Below, piece after piece: positions 1 to 8,193 of a stretch of DNA of 64,000 bases. A model generated the notes under the pieces. That model was not told the origin of the DNA. It was given only the letters and a program-made list of their open reading frames with translations, and searched no databases. The translations under genes and the position numbers were made by a program. The stretch's first letter is position 1. Each line of letters begins with the position of its first letter. The stretch comes from Microvirga pakistanensis. Its GTDB lineage: Bacteria > Pseudomonadota > Alphaproteobacteria > Rhizobiales > Beijerinckiaceae. The DNA is taken from the NCBI RefSeq assembly GCF_004458765.1, contig NZ_SPJX01000167.1, positions 1 through 64,000 of the forward strand, given 5' to 3'.

Positions 1-185
1 AAGATCTCGGCGCGGTCGTAGTAATTGGCTTCGTCCCAGGCAGAGCCTTCCAGGCTCCAGTGCTGGGCAGCGTATTTCACGAAATTGGATTCGTAAGTGC
101 TGTACACACCGTCCATCGCCGACACGGTGCCGACGGCAATTTTGGGCGCAAGAAGAGATGCAAGCGAAATCGAAGATGTCGCCAT
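1..185 (-). CDS. Unidentified protein, N-terminal part only (runs off left edge)
   Basis: Only the first 61 codons of this leftward gene are inside the window; the frame is open to base 1. The start is supported by a GGAG ribosome site eight bases before the ATG at 185-183. The visible N-terminus begins MATSSISLASLLAPKIAVG and shows no clear signal peptide. It continues into an aromatic, acidic stretch with the motif WDEANYYDRAEI. I do not recognise the family. Such a Trp/Tyr-rich motif is compatible with a helical-barrel carbohydrate-active protein, but that is a weak inference. The 530 bases upstream hold no other gene. Confidence 0.6.
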   Translation of the reverse strand, partial: MATSSISLASLLAPKIAVGTVSAMDGVYSTYESNFVKYAAQHWSLEGSAWDEANYYDRAEI

Positions 186-715
186 AGGGTATGCTCCACT
201 AGTAAGGGGTTGTTTCTGGTACTTGAAGGGTCTTTTGTTGCAGAATGCTGCGTTGGCTTGCGGGAAATGAGTTTTACGCCTGCTCCGACAATGGTGAGGC
301 TGCCATTCAATCATACGCAGACGAGCGCAATGACTGCCCTGCAAAGACAGAGCAAGACAGGTGTTGTCAGCCCATCTGATGAAGCAACAGTTTCAAGGGA
401 GTTCTCCTGTTTGAGAAATCGAAAGCTACAAGGCGCTCCCATCTCGGGATCGCCTTCGTCAAACTCTCACTACTCAAGCGGGATTAGTTACAATGCGGGA
501 CATTCACTTAGCGGATACGGAACCTTGTCAATTGACCGCCCGACGTTTCACAGGAAATGCGTCAAGCTTAAGACGGAATATAGGAATTTGACGTCTTATT
601 TGAGCATTGAGAGCGAGCTGGTTGTGTCGCAAGAGTCCTAGAACGATCTCACCGTCGCCGGGCATGTGCGTGCCCTAAACATTTGATGCTCTTTACACTA
701 TCCATCGTCTGCAGC
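186..715. other. Intergenic stretch without a supportable gene
   Basis: Open frames exist on both strands, but none has a ribosome site, a recognisable domain or convincing codon use. I see no RNA gene, terminator or repeat. Confidence 0.5.
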
Positions 716-1105
716 TCAATGACTCCCCGGTGATTGTGTCGGCTGAAGGATGAATCGCTCTGTCAGGAACTTTGTGATCGTGGCAATCTGATCGCTTGGC
801 AGCGTGAAGCCGACTGGCCCGAACTTGAGATGATAGAATGCAAGTAAAGCACCTGCGGGAGGGTGCGCCTCAATATACCACTTCGTGTTAGCCGACGTGC
901 TGATGGTGACGCCCGCTCCCTCAAAATCAGGGATTGGCTGCCCCTCAAACAGCCTGCTCCGCGCATCTCCAAGTGTGCCGATCAGCTTATCGAGTTCGTC
1001 GAGGGAAAGCAGAAACCGCTGTGGTGATTGTCCAACAGGTGCAATCTCTAGAGCGACCGCGTTGCGATCTTTATCTACTTGGATTGTCATTTGCACATCA
1101 GGCAT
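716..1105 (-). CDS. Hypothetical protein, 129 aa
   Basis: A small leftward gene for an acidic soluble protein. The ATG at 1105 is chosen because a GAGGGG stretch lies about eight bases upstream; an internal Met at codon 6 (MTIQVDK) is an alternative start. The sequence looks like a genuine alpha/beta protein: an amphipathic start (MTIQVDKDRNAVALEIAP), a region with LSLDELDKLIGTLGDAR, and a C-terminal half ending in a predicted helix (IATITKFLTERFI). There is no signal peptide or membrane segment. I do not recognise a family. It stands alone between two gene-poor stretches, so context does not help. Confidence 0.5.
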   Translation of the reverse strand: MPDVQMTIQVDKDRNAVALEIAPVGQSPQRFLLSLDELDKLIGTLGDARSRLFEGQPIPDFEGAGVTISTSANTKWYIEAHPPAGALLAFYHLKFGPVGFTLPSDQIATITKFLTERFILQPTQSPGSH

Positions 1106-1987
1106 TGCCGTGGCCCCTCGATCGTGCTGCCGCTGCCAGGAATGTGCCCTGCGAGCAGGTGACCATTATCTGAGCTTCGTCAGCCTAGAGCCAGCCGTCC
1201 AGCATCCTGGAGATTTACCGCTTTGGAGGTAGAAACAAACCCTTGCGTCGGAGGCCGCTTCGACCGGCCCTCATAAACTCATTGTACAAGCCGCTCGATG
1301 CAGGTTGTCCGTGAGTTCACTTGGGGCAATGATCGAACTGCCATGTCGGATACCGGATCGTCGGTTGTTGCGCTGTGTCCGAGCTGCGGCCGCTGTCGCA
1401 GGCGTGACGAGATCGAACTTCCTCGCCGTTCAGCCTCCAAGGAACAGCTGACCGAACATGGTTCTGATCCTTGACACTCCTTTCGATGGCTTCGTGCCCG
1501 GCACGGCTGACGACGCCCCGATCTCCCGCGGAGGCGGTAGCCGCACCCTGAGGGGCTTGGGTGGCAATCACGCCATGCACTGGGAGTGCGGCAGCGATCT
1601 TCTGCATGGCGGGGTGGCGACCACAGCTTAAACCGCCGATTTGGCCTCGACACTCTTGATGGCGGGCCATGAACCTGTTGTCCAAGCTGTCCGTGTGATC
1701 ACATGCTTCATTTCATTCTGTCATTACGCTGGATTATCCTTCTCGCAGCCGCTGGCGCTGCCATTGGAGCGCTCCAGATCGCCGGGGCTGGCCGGGCAAT
1801 CTGGCCACGCGCCGTGGGGCTTGCCCTTCCTCCAGGTGTAACCACGAGCAGATCGAAGCGACCATGGAGCGCCTTCAGGAGTGCCGCTCCCACACACCAG
1901 TAACTTCACAAGCATGCCCGCCTGTCCGTTTGACACATATGGGAATGGCAGGCATAGGACTTTTTAGCTCTTACAAGGGAATTAGCA
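1106..1987. other. Gene-poor, eroded stretch
   Basis: No frame here looks like an intact gene. Near 1843-1900 a short plus-strand reading (EQIEATMERLQE) matches the reading at 2763-2797, so this appears to be decayed mobile or recombined DNA. No RNA gene is seen. Confidence 0.45.
1846..1880 (+). repeat. Imperfect direct repeat, copy 1
   Basis: These 35 bases match 2763-2797 at 31 positions. The plus frame reads EQIEATMERLQE, against EEIKATMERLQE in the second copy, which suggests that both derive from the end of the same kind of gene. The outer-membrane-like gene at 1988-2662 lies between them. Confidence 0.6.
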
Positions 1988-2662
1988 TTGTTGGGAAACT
2001 GCTACGCGGGCTGTGTGCGTTTTTTGTTGGCTACCGGCGTGGGGATTGTGGGCACCGGCTGTTCCGATGCTGTTGCGGACGTTCTCGGTACACGCGATCG
2101 TACCTGGTTCCTTACGGTTGTTGGAGCACAGTGGTCCGAGACACGCCTGCCAACTTTCCCTTACAACCTCGTTACGGGAAGATTGAGGGCGGATGGTACA
2201 TACTTCGTGTCCGGAGCTGTCAGCCGGGCAATCATCCCCCAGTTTGACATTCCTGTTCCGGCCACAGGTTGGACGCTGCCTGGCAATTCCCTCGAGGCTG
2301 AAGTTCAACTCGTAAAGCACTGGGGTTTTCAGGACCATATCGAAGGAACAGCGGCCCTTGTGCTGCGCAGCGGCGAAATCCCTGTGTTTGAAGGCCTTTC
2401 TTTCAACGTCGCGTGGGGAAACGGCCTCTCATACGCCTTCTCTAATCCGGCGTATGAGTTTGGACCTGACGGACTTCGTGGCATCGGCTCTCGGCGGCTA
2501 CAGTACTACATGGGATTCGAAACGGAATGGACCCATACTTCGCTTCCTAAGATCCATCTTGTCACAAAGCTACACCACCGATCAGGCATTTATGGGATTA
2601 TCAGTCCTCAGAGGACAGGATCGAACTATCTCGGCGCGGGCATCCGAGTTGATATCGACTAA
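1988..2662 (+). CDS. Outer-membrane beta-barrel-like protein, possibly PagL-type lipid A deacylase
   Basis: A 224-aa protein starting at TTG. The N-terminus contains a hydrophobic stretch with two possible lipobox-like cysteines (residues 9 and 25), and the rest alternates polar and apolar residues in strand-like segments rich in Gly, Tyr and Trp, as in small outer-membrane barrels. Near the C-terminus residues 194-199 read KLHHRS, followed by a glycine-rich final strand. A His-x-Ser pair in the last strands is the catalytic signature of PagL lipid A 3-O-deacylases, so that role is possible, but family membership is inferred and the C-terminus (VDID) lacks the usual terminal aromatic residue. 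The gene sits alone between two imperfect direct repeats in eroded DNA, which suggests acquisition. Confidence 0.55.
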   Translation: MLGNCYAGCVRFLLATGVGIVGTGCSDAVADVLGTRDRTWFLTVVGAQWSETRLPTFPYNLVTGRLRADGTYFVSGAVSRAIIPQFDIPVPATGWTLPGNSLEAEVQLVKHWGFQDHIEGTAALVLRSGEIPVFEGLSFNVAWGNGLSYAFSNPAYEFGPDGLRGIGSRRLQYYMGFETEWTHTSLPKIHLVTKLHHRSGIYGIISPQRTGSNYLGAGIRVDID

Positions 2663-2762
2663 GACCAGCGGATCCAAACTTGAATAGCAGCTTGGCGGAC
2701 GGGACGGCGAGAATGGGAAAACCGTCGACCGCAGCATCGGCATTCGGGGGATCAAGGCCGCC

Positions 2763-2797
2763 GAGGAGATCAAAGCGACTATGGAGCGGCTTCAGGA
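2763..2797 (+). repeat. Imperfect direct repeat, copy 2
   Basis: Second copy of the 35-base repeat at 1846-1880. Here the frame can be followed from about 2690 to a stop near 2819 as a short Lys/Glu-rich tail ending ERLQEARANHG, presumably the 3' end of a vanished gene. Confidence 0.6.
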
Positions 2798-2836
2798 AGC
2801 TCGTGCTAACCACGGCTAAGTACGAGGTCTCGCTGA

Positions 2837-2917
2837 CGTAAAGCCAATGGCCTAGACCTGAAGCGGATGATCAACATCCTGGGCTCCTGGACCCAGCTGA
2901 GGGCTCTGGCAGCCTGA
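2837..2917 (+). pseudogene. Transposase C-terminal remnant
   Basis: The plus frame reads a 26-residue tail that contains GLDLKRMINILG and ends LRALAA before a stop. A C-terminus of the form NLKRMINxLG is typical of IS5/IS1182-like DDE transposases. A stop codon lies directly upstream (2834-2836) and no other part of the gene is visible, so only the tail survives. It marks 1.1-3.1 kb as old insertion-sequence territory. Confidence 0.55.
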
Positions 2918-3126
2918 ACCTTCTTACCGCCGCGGATCACGTCCAACAGCCGCCATCGCACGTCGGTCGAAATCGGGTTTTCACACGACCTCGGTCAAAC
3001 GCTCACATTCCGGCCGCTCATCGGACGTCAGCTCTTGCGCCGAAGCGGACCACACTCTCTGGTTCCGGTTTTGGCAGGAGCACCTGCAATTCGAGCGCTC
3101 CTGCCGCTGTGCCATCGGCCGGCCAT

Positions 3127-4098
3127 TTAGCCGAGCCCGAGTTCTTTAAGGATGGAGGAGATACGGCTCTGCTCCTCCTTGATGAACGTCGTGAACTGAG
3201 CGGACGGCATATAGAGGTCGACCCATTCCCGTTCTTGAAGGATCTTCTTCCAAGGCGCGCTCTGCACCAGCTTGGCGACTGCATCATCAAGAGCTTGCTT
3301 GTCCTCGGCACTGATGCCGGGAGGTGCCATCAATCCGCGCCAGTTGACGAGCGTTGCATCCACACCCTGCTCCCGGAAGGTCGGAATGTCGACGCCGGGC
3401 AAGCGTTCCGGCGACGAGATGCCAATCGGCCTGAGCTTGCCGGCCTTGAACTGGCCCGCGACCTCGTTGAGGCCACCCGTTGCAACGGTGATCTTGCCAT
3501 TCATGACCAGCGGCAGCATCTCGCCACCGGTCCCGACGGGAATGTAGTTCATCTTCTTCACGTCACCGCCGGCAGCCTTCACGACCAAGCCGCACAGGAC
3601 GTGGTCCGGGGAGCCGTGTGCGAAGCCGCCCCAGGTGACGGATCCCGGATCCTGCTTGAACTTGTTGACCAAGTCCGTAACAGACTTGATGGGCGATTCG
3701 GCGGCAACGAACAGCGGCTGGTACTCGCCCTGGAGACGGGCGAGCGGCGTGGTCTGCTCCAGCGTCACCGGTGACTTGTTGATGACCGGCGCACCGACAA
3801 GGCCGAAACCGGCCACCATCAGCGACGGGTCTCGATCCTTGGCGTTAATGAACTGGGCCAGTCCGATGGTGCCGCCGGCGCCCGGTACATTCTGGACCTG
3901 CACGCTGGCGGCGATCTTTTCGCTCATCAACACATCCTGCACCGCACGGGCGAGCTGATCGTATCCGCCTCCGGGACCGGCGGGAGCGATGATCTTGAGG
4001 CTTTTGAAGTGTTGCGCCCAGGCTGGCAGCGCCGGCAGAAGACCGGCTGAGGCGGCTGCAAGGAGAGCTTTGTTGAAGCTGCGACGATCTAAGGGCAT
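3127..4098 (-). CDS. tctC: Tripartite tricarboxylate transporter substrate-binding protein (Bug/TctC family)
   Basis: A periplasmic binding protein of about 323 aa for a carboxylate substrate. The start at 4098 is chosen over an upstream in-frame ATG (4185) because GGGAGACAGGA lies just before it and the protein then begins MPLDRRSFNKALL, a Tat-like twin-arginine signal ending near LPAWAQ. The mature part shows Bug/TctC features: IIAPAGPGGGYDQLARA near the N-terminus, VQNVPGAGGTIGLAQ, and the mid-protein region with WGGFAHGSPDH. In this family the protein binds citrate or another carboxylate for a TctAB permease. No tctA or tctB lies in the window, so it may serve a permease elsewhere or act as a sensor for the divergent TctDE pair. 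Confidence 0.88.
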   Translation of the reverse strand: MPLDRRSFNKALLAAASAGLLPALPAWAQHFKSLKIIAPAGPGGGYDQLARAVQDVLMSEKIAASVQVQNVPGAGGTIGLAQFINAKDRDPSLMVAGFGLVGAPVINKSPVTLEQTTPLARLQGEYQPLFVAAESPIKSVTDLVNKFKQDPGSVTWGGFAHGSPDHVLCGLVVKAAGGDVKKMNYIPVGTGGEMLPLVMNGKITVATGGLNEVAGQFKAGKLRPIGISSPERLPGVDIPTFREQGVDATLVNWRGLMAPPGISAEDKQALDDAVAKLVQSAPWKKILQEREWVDLYMPSAQFTTFIKEEQSRISSILKELGLG

Positions 4099-4374
4099 TT
4101 CCTGTCTCCCACGTACGTTCTCCTCAACACGAGGAGAGTGAATCATTGTATCTCTAGAGTCGTATAATCTGCTGAATGGCTCCAATCGTGTGCCGCATTG
4201 AACCGGCAGGATTGGGTCTGACGCTGAGAGGAAGGGGCCGCAACGCCGATCCGAGCACCGGTCGCGTCACATGCAGGAACCTGCAGGAGGAGAGCCCTCA
4301 TCGTTTCCACCCATTATGAAGTTGGTCTTACGCTCGAAGTGGCCCGAGCTTATCGGGTACGCTAGAGTCAAAAC

Positions 4375-4392
4375 CTGTCATTCACCTGTCAT
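4375..4392 (+). promoter_or_regulatory. Pho-box-like direct repeat in front of tctD
   Basis: The bases read CTGTCAT-TCAC-CTGTCAT: two perfect seven-base repeats with a four-base spacer, the layout and consensus of a PhoB box. It ends 17 bases before the tctD ATG, too close to be a normal activating -35 box for that start. It may be an autoregulatory OmpR-type site for TctD, or may act leftward on tctC. Confidence 0.55.
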
Positions 4393-4409
4393 CCGGGGTG
4401 GCGGAACGC

Positions 4410-5087
4410 ATGCGCATCTTTCTGGTTGAGGACACCCACGATGTGGGCGAGGCGATCGTCGAGCACTTCGCCCGGATCGGCCATGCCGTGGACTGGGCGA
4501 CTGACGGGGAAGCGGCGGCCGCCATACTTGATGGAACATCCTACGATCTGATCATTCTCGACGTGATGCTGCCGGGCCGGAGCGGGTTCTCAATCCTGCA
4601 ACATCTTCGGTCTGCCGGCAGTACGACCCCGGTTCTGATGCTCACTGCCCGGTCCGAGGTCGAGGACCGAGTAAGCGCTCTCGATATCGGTGCCGACGAC
4701 TACCTGGTGAAGCCGTTCGACTTTCGCGAACTCGAAGCCCGGGCTCGGGCCCTGCTGCGCCGCCGCCATGGCGAGGCCACGAACCTGCTTGAATGCGGCG
4801 ACATCTGCATCGACAGGTCGGCCCGTGCGGTGCGGGTGGGCCAGCGCGAGGTGCACCTGACCCGCCGAGAGGTGACCCTGCTGGAAATCCTGGCGTCACG
4901 CCCTGGCCGGGTCTTCAGCAAGGAGGATTTGCTGGATCAGGTCTTCGGCTTCGACGAGGAAGCTCCCTCCTTCAACGCTGTCGAGCTTTACATCGGCCGC
5001 TTGCGCAAGAAGCTCCATGGCGCGCGCGCCGAGATCGTGACGGTCCGAGGCTTCGGTTATCAGATGGTTCCCCATGGCTCATCGTGA
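4410..5087 (+). CDS. tctD: Two-component response regulator, OmpR/TctD type
   Basis: A 225-aa transcription factor. The N-terminal receiver has the acidic pair in LVEDTHD, the phospho-acceptor Asp51 in ILDVMLPG, the Thr in MLTARSE and the Lys in LVKPFD. The C-terminal winged helix (from about residue 125) includes HLTRREVTLLEILA and IGRLRKKL. The ATG at 4410 is preferred over a GTG at 4398 because GGGGTGG precedes it and MRIFLVED is the family start. The gene overlaps the following kinase by 14 bases and diverges from a TctC-type binding protein. TctD regulators typically control tricarboxylate uptake genes, so the divergent tctC is the likely target. A tandem repeat suited to an OmpR-family protein lies just upstream. 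Confidence 0.9.
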   Translation: MRIFLVEDTHDVGEAIVEHFARIGHAVDWATDGEAAAAILDGTSYDLIILDVMLPGRSGFSILQHLRSAGSTTPVLMLTARSEVEDRVSALDIGADDYLVKPFDFRELEARARALLRRRHGEATNLLECGDICIDRSARAVRVGQREVHLTRREVTLLEILASRPGRVFSKEDLLDQVFGFDEEAPSFNAVELYIGRLRKKLHGARAEIVTVRGFGYQMVPHGSS

Positions 5088-6456
5088 ACCATCCCTGTTC
5101 ACCCGCCTGATCGTCCTCATCTCGCTGGTGCTGATGGCAGGGGCTGCCGCCCTGACAACGGCAGCTTGGTATTACGCCCGGGAGGCTGCAAACGATGCCT
5201 ATGACCGTCTGCTGGTCGGCGCAGCCTACCAGATGGCGGAGGCCCTCAACGTGCAGGGCGGAACACTGACCGTCGAACTGCCGGTATCCGCCTTCGAGCT
5301 TCTGGCCAACTCGGAGCGTGACCGGATCTTCTACAAGATCGTCGAGCCGGGTGGACGCACGTTGACCGGTTATGCCGATCTGGTGACGCCTGAGAACGAT
5401 GCTCCCGCTATGGGAAGCCCGGATGTCCGAGACGGTCGGTTTAAGGGAGTGGACGTTCGCGTGACAAAGGTCGGCCGTTCCTTTTCTGACCCTTCGGTCC
5501 AGGGGCGTGTCGATGTGGTCGTGGCCCAGACCACCGAGGCGCGCACGGCTTTGGCCCGGGAGCTGACCTTGCGTGCGGTGGCACTGATCATCGTCATGAG
5601 CGCCCTGGCCCTCGGTGGAGCTGTGTTTGCGATCCGGTATGCCCTCAGACCTATTGGACGCGTTGGGGCCGTGCTTCGGGACCGGGATCCCCACGACGTG
5701 ACGCTGATCACGGTCAGCACCCCTCGCGAACTGCGTCCGTTCGTTTCCGCCGCCAACGCGTTCATCGCCCGCCTGAAGAACCGAATGGATCTGATGCAGC
5801 AGTTCATCGCCGATGCCGCTCACCAGATCCGCACACCCCTGACGGCCTTGAAGGCTCAGCTTCAGCTTCTGTCACGGCAGCCCATGGACCCGCAGGCGCT
5901 GCAATATCTCACACGGGTACAGGAGCGTGTCGACCAGCTGTCCCACCTCGCAGGCCAGTTGCTCAGCCACGCCATGGTCAATCATCGCGCGGGAGCCGTT
6001 CCGCTTGAGCCGGTCGATGTGGCTGAAGTCGTTCGGCGTGCGATTCGCGAGGCGGTGCCGGAAACGCTTGACCGCGATGTCCTGATCTCCCTGGAGCTAC
6101 CTCCTGTTCCGGTGACAATCGCGGGAGATGCCATCAGTCTCAAGGAAGCGGTCAAGAACGTGATCGACAATGCGGTTCGCCATGGCGCCCCATCGCAGCT
6201 CACACTTCGCGTGTGCCAGAAGCTCCATACGGTCGACATCGAAGTGAAGGATGATGGCCCCGGCATTCCGCCTGAGCTGTGGTCTCAGGTGACTGAGCGG
6301 TTCAGCGCACATTCGCCGGGTGGATCCGGACTTGGGCTGTCCATTGCCGCGAACGTGCTGGCCGCCTGTAGCGGAAGCCTGAGCTTCCGCCATGAAGATG
6401 GCAACGGCTTTGTCGTCATCATGAGCCTACCGAACGAGACTGGACCCAAGGCATGA
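5074..6456 (+). CDS. tctE: Sensor histidine kinase, TctE type
   Basis: An inner-membrane kinase of 460 aa. A first membrane helix lies at about residues 9-30 (LIVLISLVLMAGAAALTTAA), then a periplasmic sensor region of about 130 residues of the TctE type (2CSK_N), a second membrane helix near residues 168-188, and a HAMP-like linker. The dimerisation domain carries the phospho-acceptor His250 in DAAHQIRTPLTALKAQL. The ATP domain has the N box (NVIDNAVRHGA), DDGPGIP, and GSGLGLSIA. It phosphorylates the partner encoded just upstream, with which it overlaps by 14 bases. Its stop overlaps the start of the next gene, a periplasmic binding protein, in an ATGA, so the three are translated as a unit. 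Confidence 0.9.
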   Translation: MAHREPSLFTRLIVLISLVLMAGAAALTTAAWYYAREAANDAYDRLLVGAAYQMAEALNVQGGTLTVELPVSAFELLANSERDRIFYKIVEPGGRTLTGYADLVTPENDAPAMGSPDVRDGRFKGVDVRVTKVGRSFSDPSVQGRVDVVVAQTTEARTALARELTLRAVALIIVMSALALGGAVFAIRYALRPIGRVGAVLRDRDPHDVTLITVSTPRELRPFVSAANAFIARLKNRMDLMQQFIADAAHQIRTPLTALKAQLQLLSRQPMDPQALQYLTRVQERVDQLSHLAGQLLSHAMVNHRAGAVPLEPVDVAEVVRRAIREAVPETLDRDVLISLELPPVPVTIAGDAISLKEAVKNVIDNAVRHGAPSQLTLRVCQKLHTVDIEVKDDGPGIPPELWSQVTERFSAHSPGGSGLGLSIAANVLAACSGSLSFRHEDGNGFVVIMSLPNETGPKA

Positions 6457-7565
6457 ACGGTCAAGAGATTCGGTTATGTCACCCCATGTTGCTGTGCCTC
6501 TGTCTGGTTTGGGCTGCGATCCAGCCTTTGGCCAGCTTTGCCCAGGATAGCCAAATCTCAACGTTCCCTGCCTTGCAGGCTGAGCAGGAGGTTCTGTCGA
6601 TCCACGCTGCAACAGACCGCCCGGCCATGGAGCCGCTGATCCGCGATTTCCAGACCCTGAACCCCAACACCCGGGTTGAGTTCGTGGAGTACGTGACGAA
6701 CGATCTCTTCGCTGCGGCATCCAAGGCCTGTCAGGACGGCCGTGCCTTGGGCGATGTGCTTCTGTCCTCGGGCGTCGACCAGCTGGTGAAACTTACCAAC
6801 GACGGCTGCGCACACAGTGTCAACTTGCCGGAAACCGAGACAGTCCCACGTTGGGCCAATTGGCGGGACGAAGTCTTCGGCTTCACCTTCGAGCCGGTCG
6901 TGTTTGTCTACAATCGCGCGAAGGTCCCTGTTGAGGATGTCCCGACAACACATCTTGAGATCGCCGACCTTCTGCGGCTGAAACCTGAGACATACCAAGG
7001 CCGCGTCGGCACCTACGACATTCGTCAGTCGGGCATCGGCTACCTGCTGGCGTTCAACGACTCTCAGCAGACGACAACCACGTATGGCCGGCTCCTCGAA
7101 AGCCTTGGGCGCGCCCAGGCGGTCGTGCGTTGTTGTACGGGTGAAATCCTTGACGAGATCGAGGCGGGTCGTCTTCTCATCGGCTACAACATGCTGGCAT
7201 CCTATGCCTACGCTCGCATTCGCGCCGGAGCCAATCTCGGTCTGGTCGTGCCCGCGGATTACACCCTTGTGCTCAGCCGGGGAGCGATGATCCCCGCCGC
7301 GGCGAGCAATGCCACCGCAGGTGCCCGCTTCATAAGTTATCTTCTATCGAACCGCGGCCAAACGCTGGCGCAGCGCGAAGCCTTCTTTTTCGGATTCGCC
7401 GGAGAGGCACCCGCAGGCCTTGAAGGAGCAGCCTCCATCGTTCGGACCGGCATCGCCCGCCCTATCGCGATCAGTCCTGCCCTGCTTGCGGTTCAGGACG
7501 ATGAGAGACGCAGACGGTTCATTGCTGATTGGAGCCGCTCCCTCGTCGACATGGCCAAGCGGTAG
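6453..7565 (+). CDS. Periplasmic extracellular solute-binding protein (ABC type) coupled to TctDE
   Basis: A 370-aa secreted protein with a clear signal peptide (hydrophobic core LLCLCLVWAAIQPLASF, cleavage near FAQ). The mature sequence has the style of iron/polyamine-type class 2 binding proteins: LSIHAATDRPAMEPLIRDF, then VEFVEYVTNDLF, a VLLSSGVDQLVKL segment, GFTFEPVVFVYN, and GYNMLASYAYAR. The ATG overlaps the kinase stop (ATGA), so translation is coupled. No permease or ATPase follows: the next gene points the other way. Known relatives of TctDE can have a third binding-protein gene. A reasonable inference is that this protein presents the ligand to the sensor domain rather than feeding a transporter. 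Confidence 0.85.
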   Translation: MNGQEIRLCHPMLLCLCLVWAAIQPLASFAQDSQISTFPALQAEQEVLSIHAATDRPAMEPLIRDFQTLNPNTRVEFVEYVTNDLFAAASKACQDGRALGDVLLSSGVDQLVKLTNDGCAHSVNLPETETVPRWANWRDEVFGFTFEPVVFVYNRAKVPVEDVPTTHLEIADLLRLKPETYQGRVGTYDIRQSGIGYLLAFNDSQQTTTTYGRLLESLGRAQAVVRCCTGEILDEIEAGRLLIGYNMLASYAYARIRAGANLGLVVPADYTLVLSRGAMIPAAASNATAGARFISYLLSNRGQTLAQREAFFFGFAGEAPAGLEGAASIVRTGIARPIAISPALLAVQDDERRRRFIADWSRSLVDMAKR

Positions 7566-7594
7566 ACAGCAGTACTCCTGCAACAGGTCTGAGT

Positions 7595-7620
7595 CTCCGC
7601 ATGAAGACAATGATGCGGAG
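7595..7620. terminator. Hairpin between converging genes
   Basis: Arms CTCCGCAT and ATGCGGAG with a ten-base loop lie between the stop of the binding protein and the stop of the leftward SnoaL-like gene. There is no T run, so a terminator role is tentative. Confidence 0.3.
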
Positions 7621-7628
7621 GGTTGGCG

Positions 7629-8120
7629 TCAAGCCTGCGTGTGCTGGCCGTCAGCTTTGCGCGTGCCTCCATGGAGTTGGCGATTGCCCCAGCTCCGCAG
7701 TGCCCGTTGTGTGATGCTGGTGATCTTCCACGCACCATCAGCCTTGCCGAACCGAAACTCGTAGGCCCCGCACGAGTGATAGAAGTCCTCGCCCTCGCCC
7801 TTGAAGTCGCGGTCGAACCTCAGAATCAGGTAGTTGCAGCGCCCCCGCACGCCTTCCTCTTCCTTCGCCAGCATCAGGTTGGAGAAGCTGTGATGCTTGG
7901 ACAGGGTGTCGACTGCATCCCGTCGCCTTTGAACGAACTCGGCGCCGCTCATGATGCTGGGCTGCTCGCGGCCTGACGCGGCATAGTCGATGAATACCTC
8001 ATGGGCGAGGCAGTTCTCCATGGCGCTCCAATCGCGCTCATCGAAGGCAAGGAAGAAACGGCAGAGGACATCGTTGATGGCAATGTGATCGAGAGCGTCT
8101 AAGGTTTCCATGCCGGTCAT
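7629..8120 (-). CDS. SnoaL-like / NTF2-fold protein
   Basis: About 163 aa. The sequence follows the SnoaL-like polyketide cyclase/NTF2 pattern: an N-terminal helix (AINDVLCRFFLAFDERDWSA), then HEVFIDYAASG, a helix with GAEFVQRRRDAVD, HHSFSNLMLA, and a C-terminal sheet with YHSCGAYEFRF and WKITSITQRAL. This fold hosts small enzymes and binding proteins; substrate and reaction cannot be read from the sequence. The start is uncertain: ATGs at 8162, 8120 and 8111 are all in frame, and 8120 has the best upstream purine stretch (CAGAGA). The gene points toward the end of the TctDE locus and follows a decayed gene. Confidence 0.65.
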   Translation of the reverse strand: MTGMETLDALDHIAINDVLCRFFLAFDERDWSAMENCLAHEVFIDYAASGREQPSIMSGAEFVQRRRDAVDTLSKHHSFSNLMLAKEEEGVRGRCNYLILRFDRDFKGEGEDFYHSCGAYEFRFGKADGAWKITSITQRALRSWGNRQLHGGTRKADGQHTQA

Positions 8121-8193
8121 TCTCTGTGATACAACGGGAGCGGTTGGCACGTGCATTATCAATGCAGACCATGGCTGCTATTGCCATGGAAAC

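Noticed and set aside
60..641. Open frame of 193 codons on the plus strand
   Set aside because: It overlaps a leftward gene with a ribosome site (1-185), has no domain, and its composition is unlike a protein.
1279..1685. Overlapping leftward frames over 100 codons
   Set aside because: Arg/Ser/Pro-rich translations without ribosome sites or family features; typical of spurious frames in GC-rich DNA.
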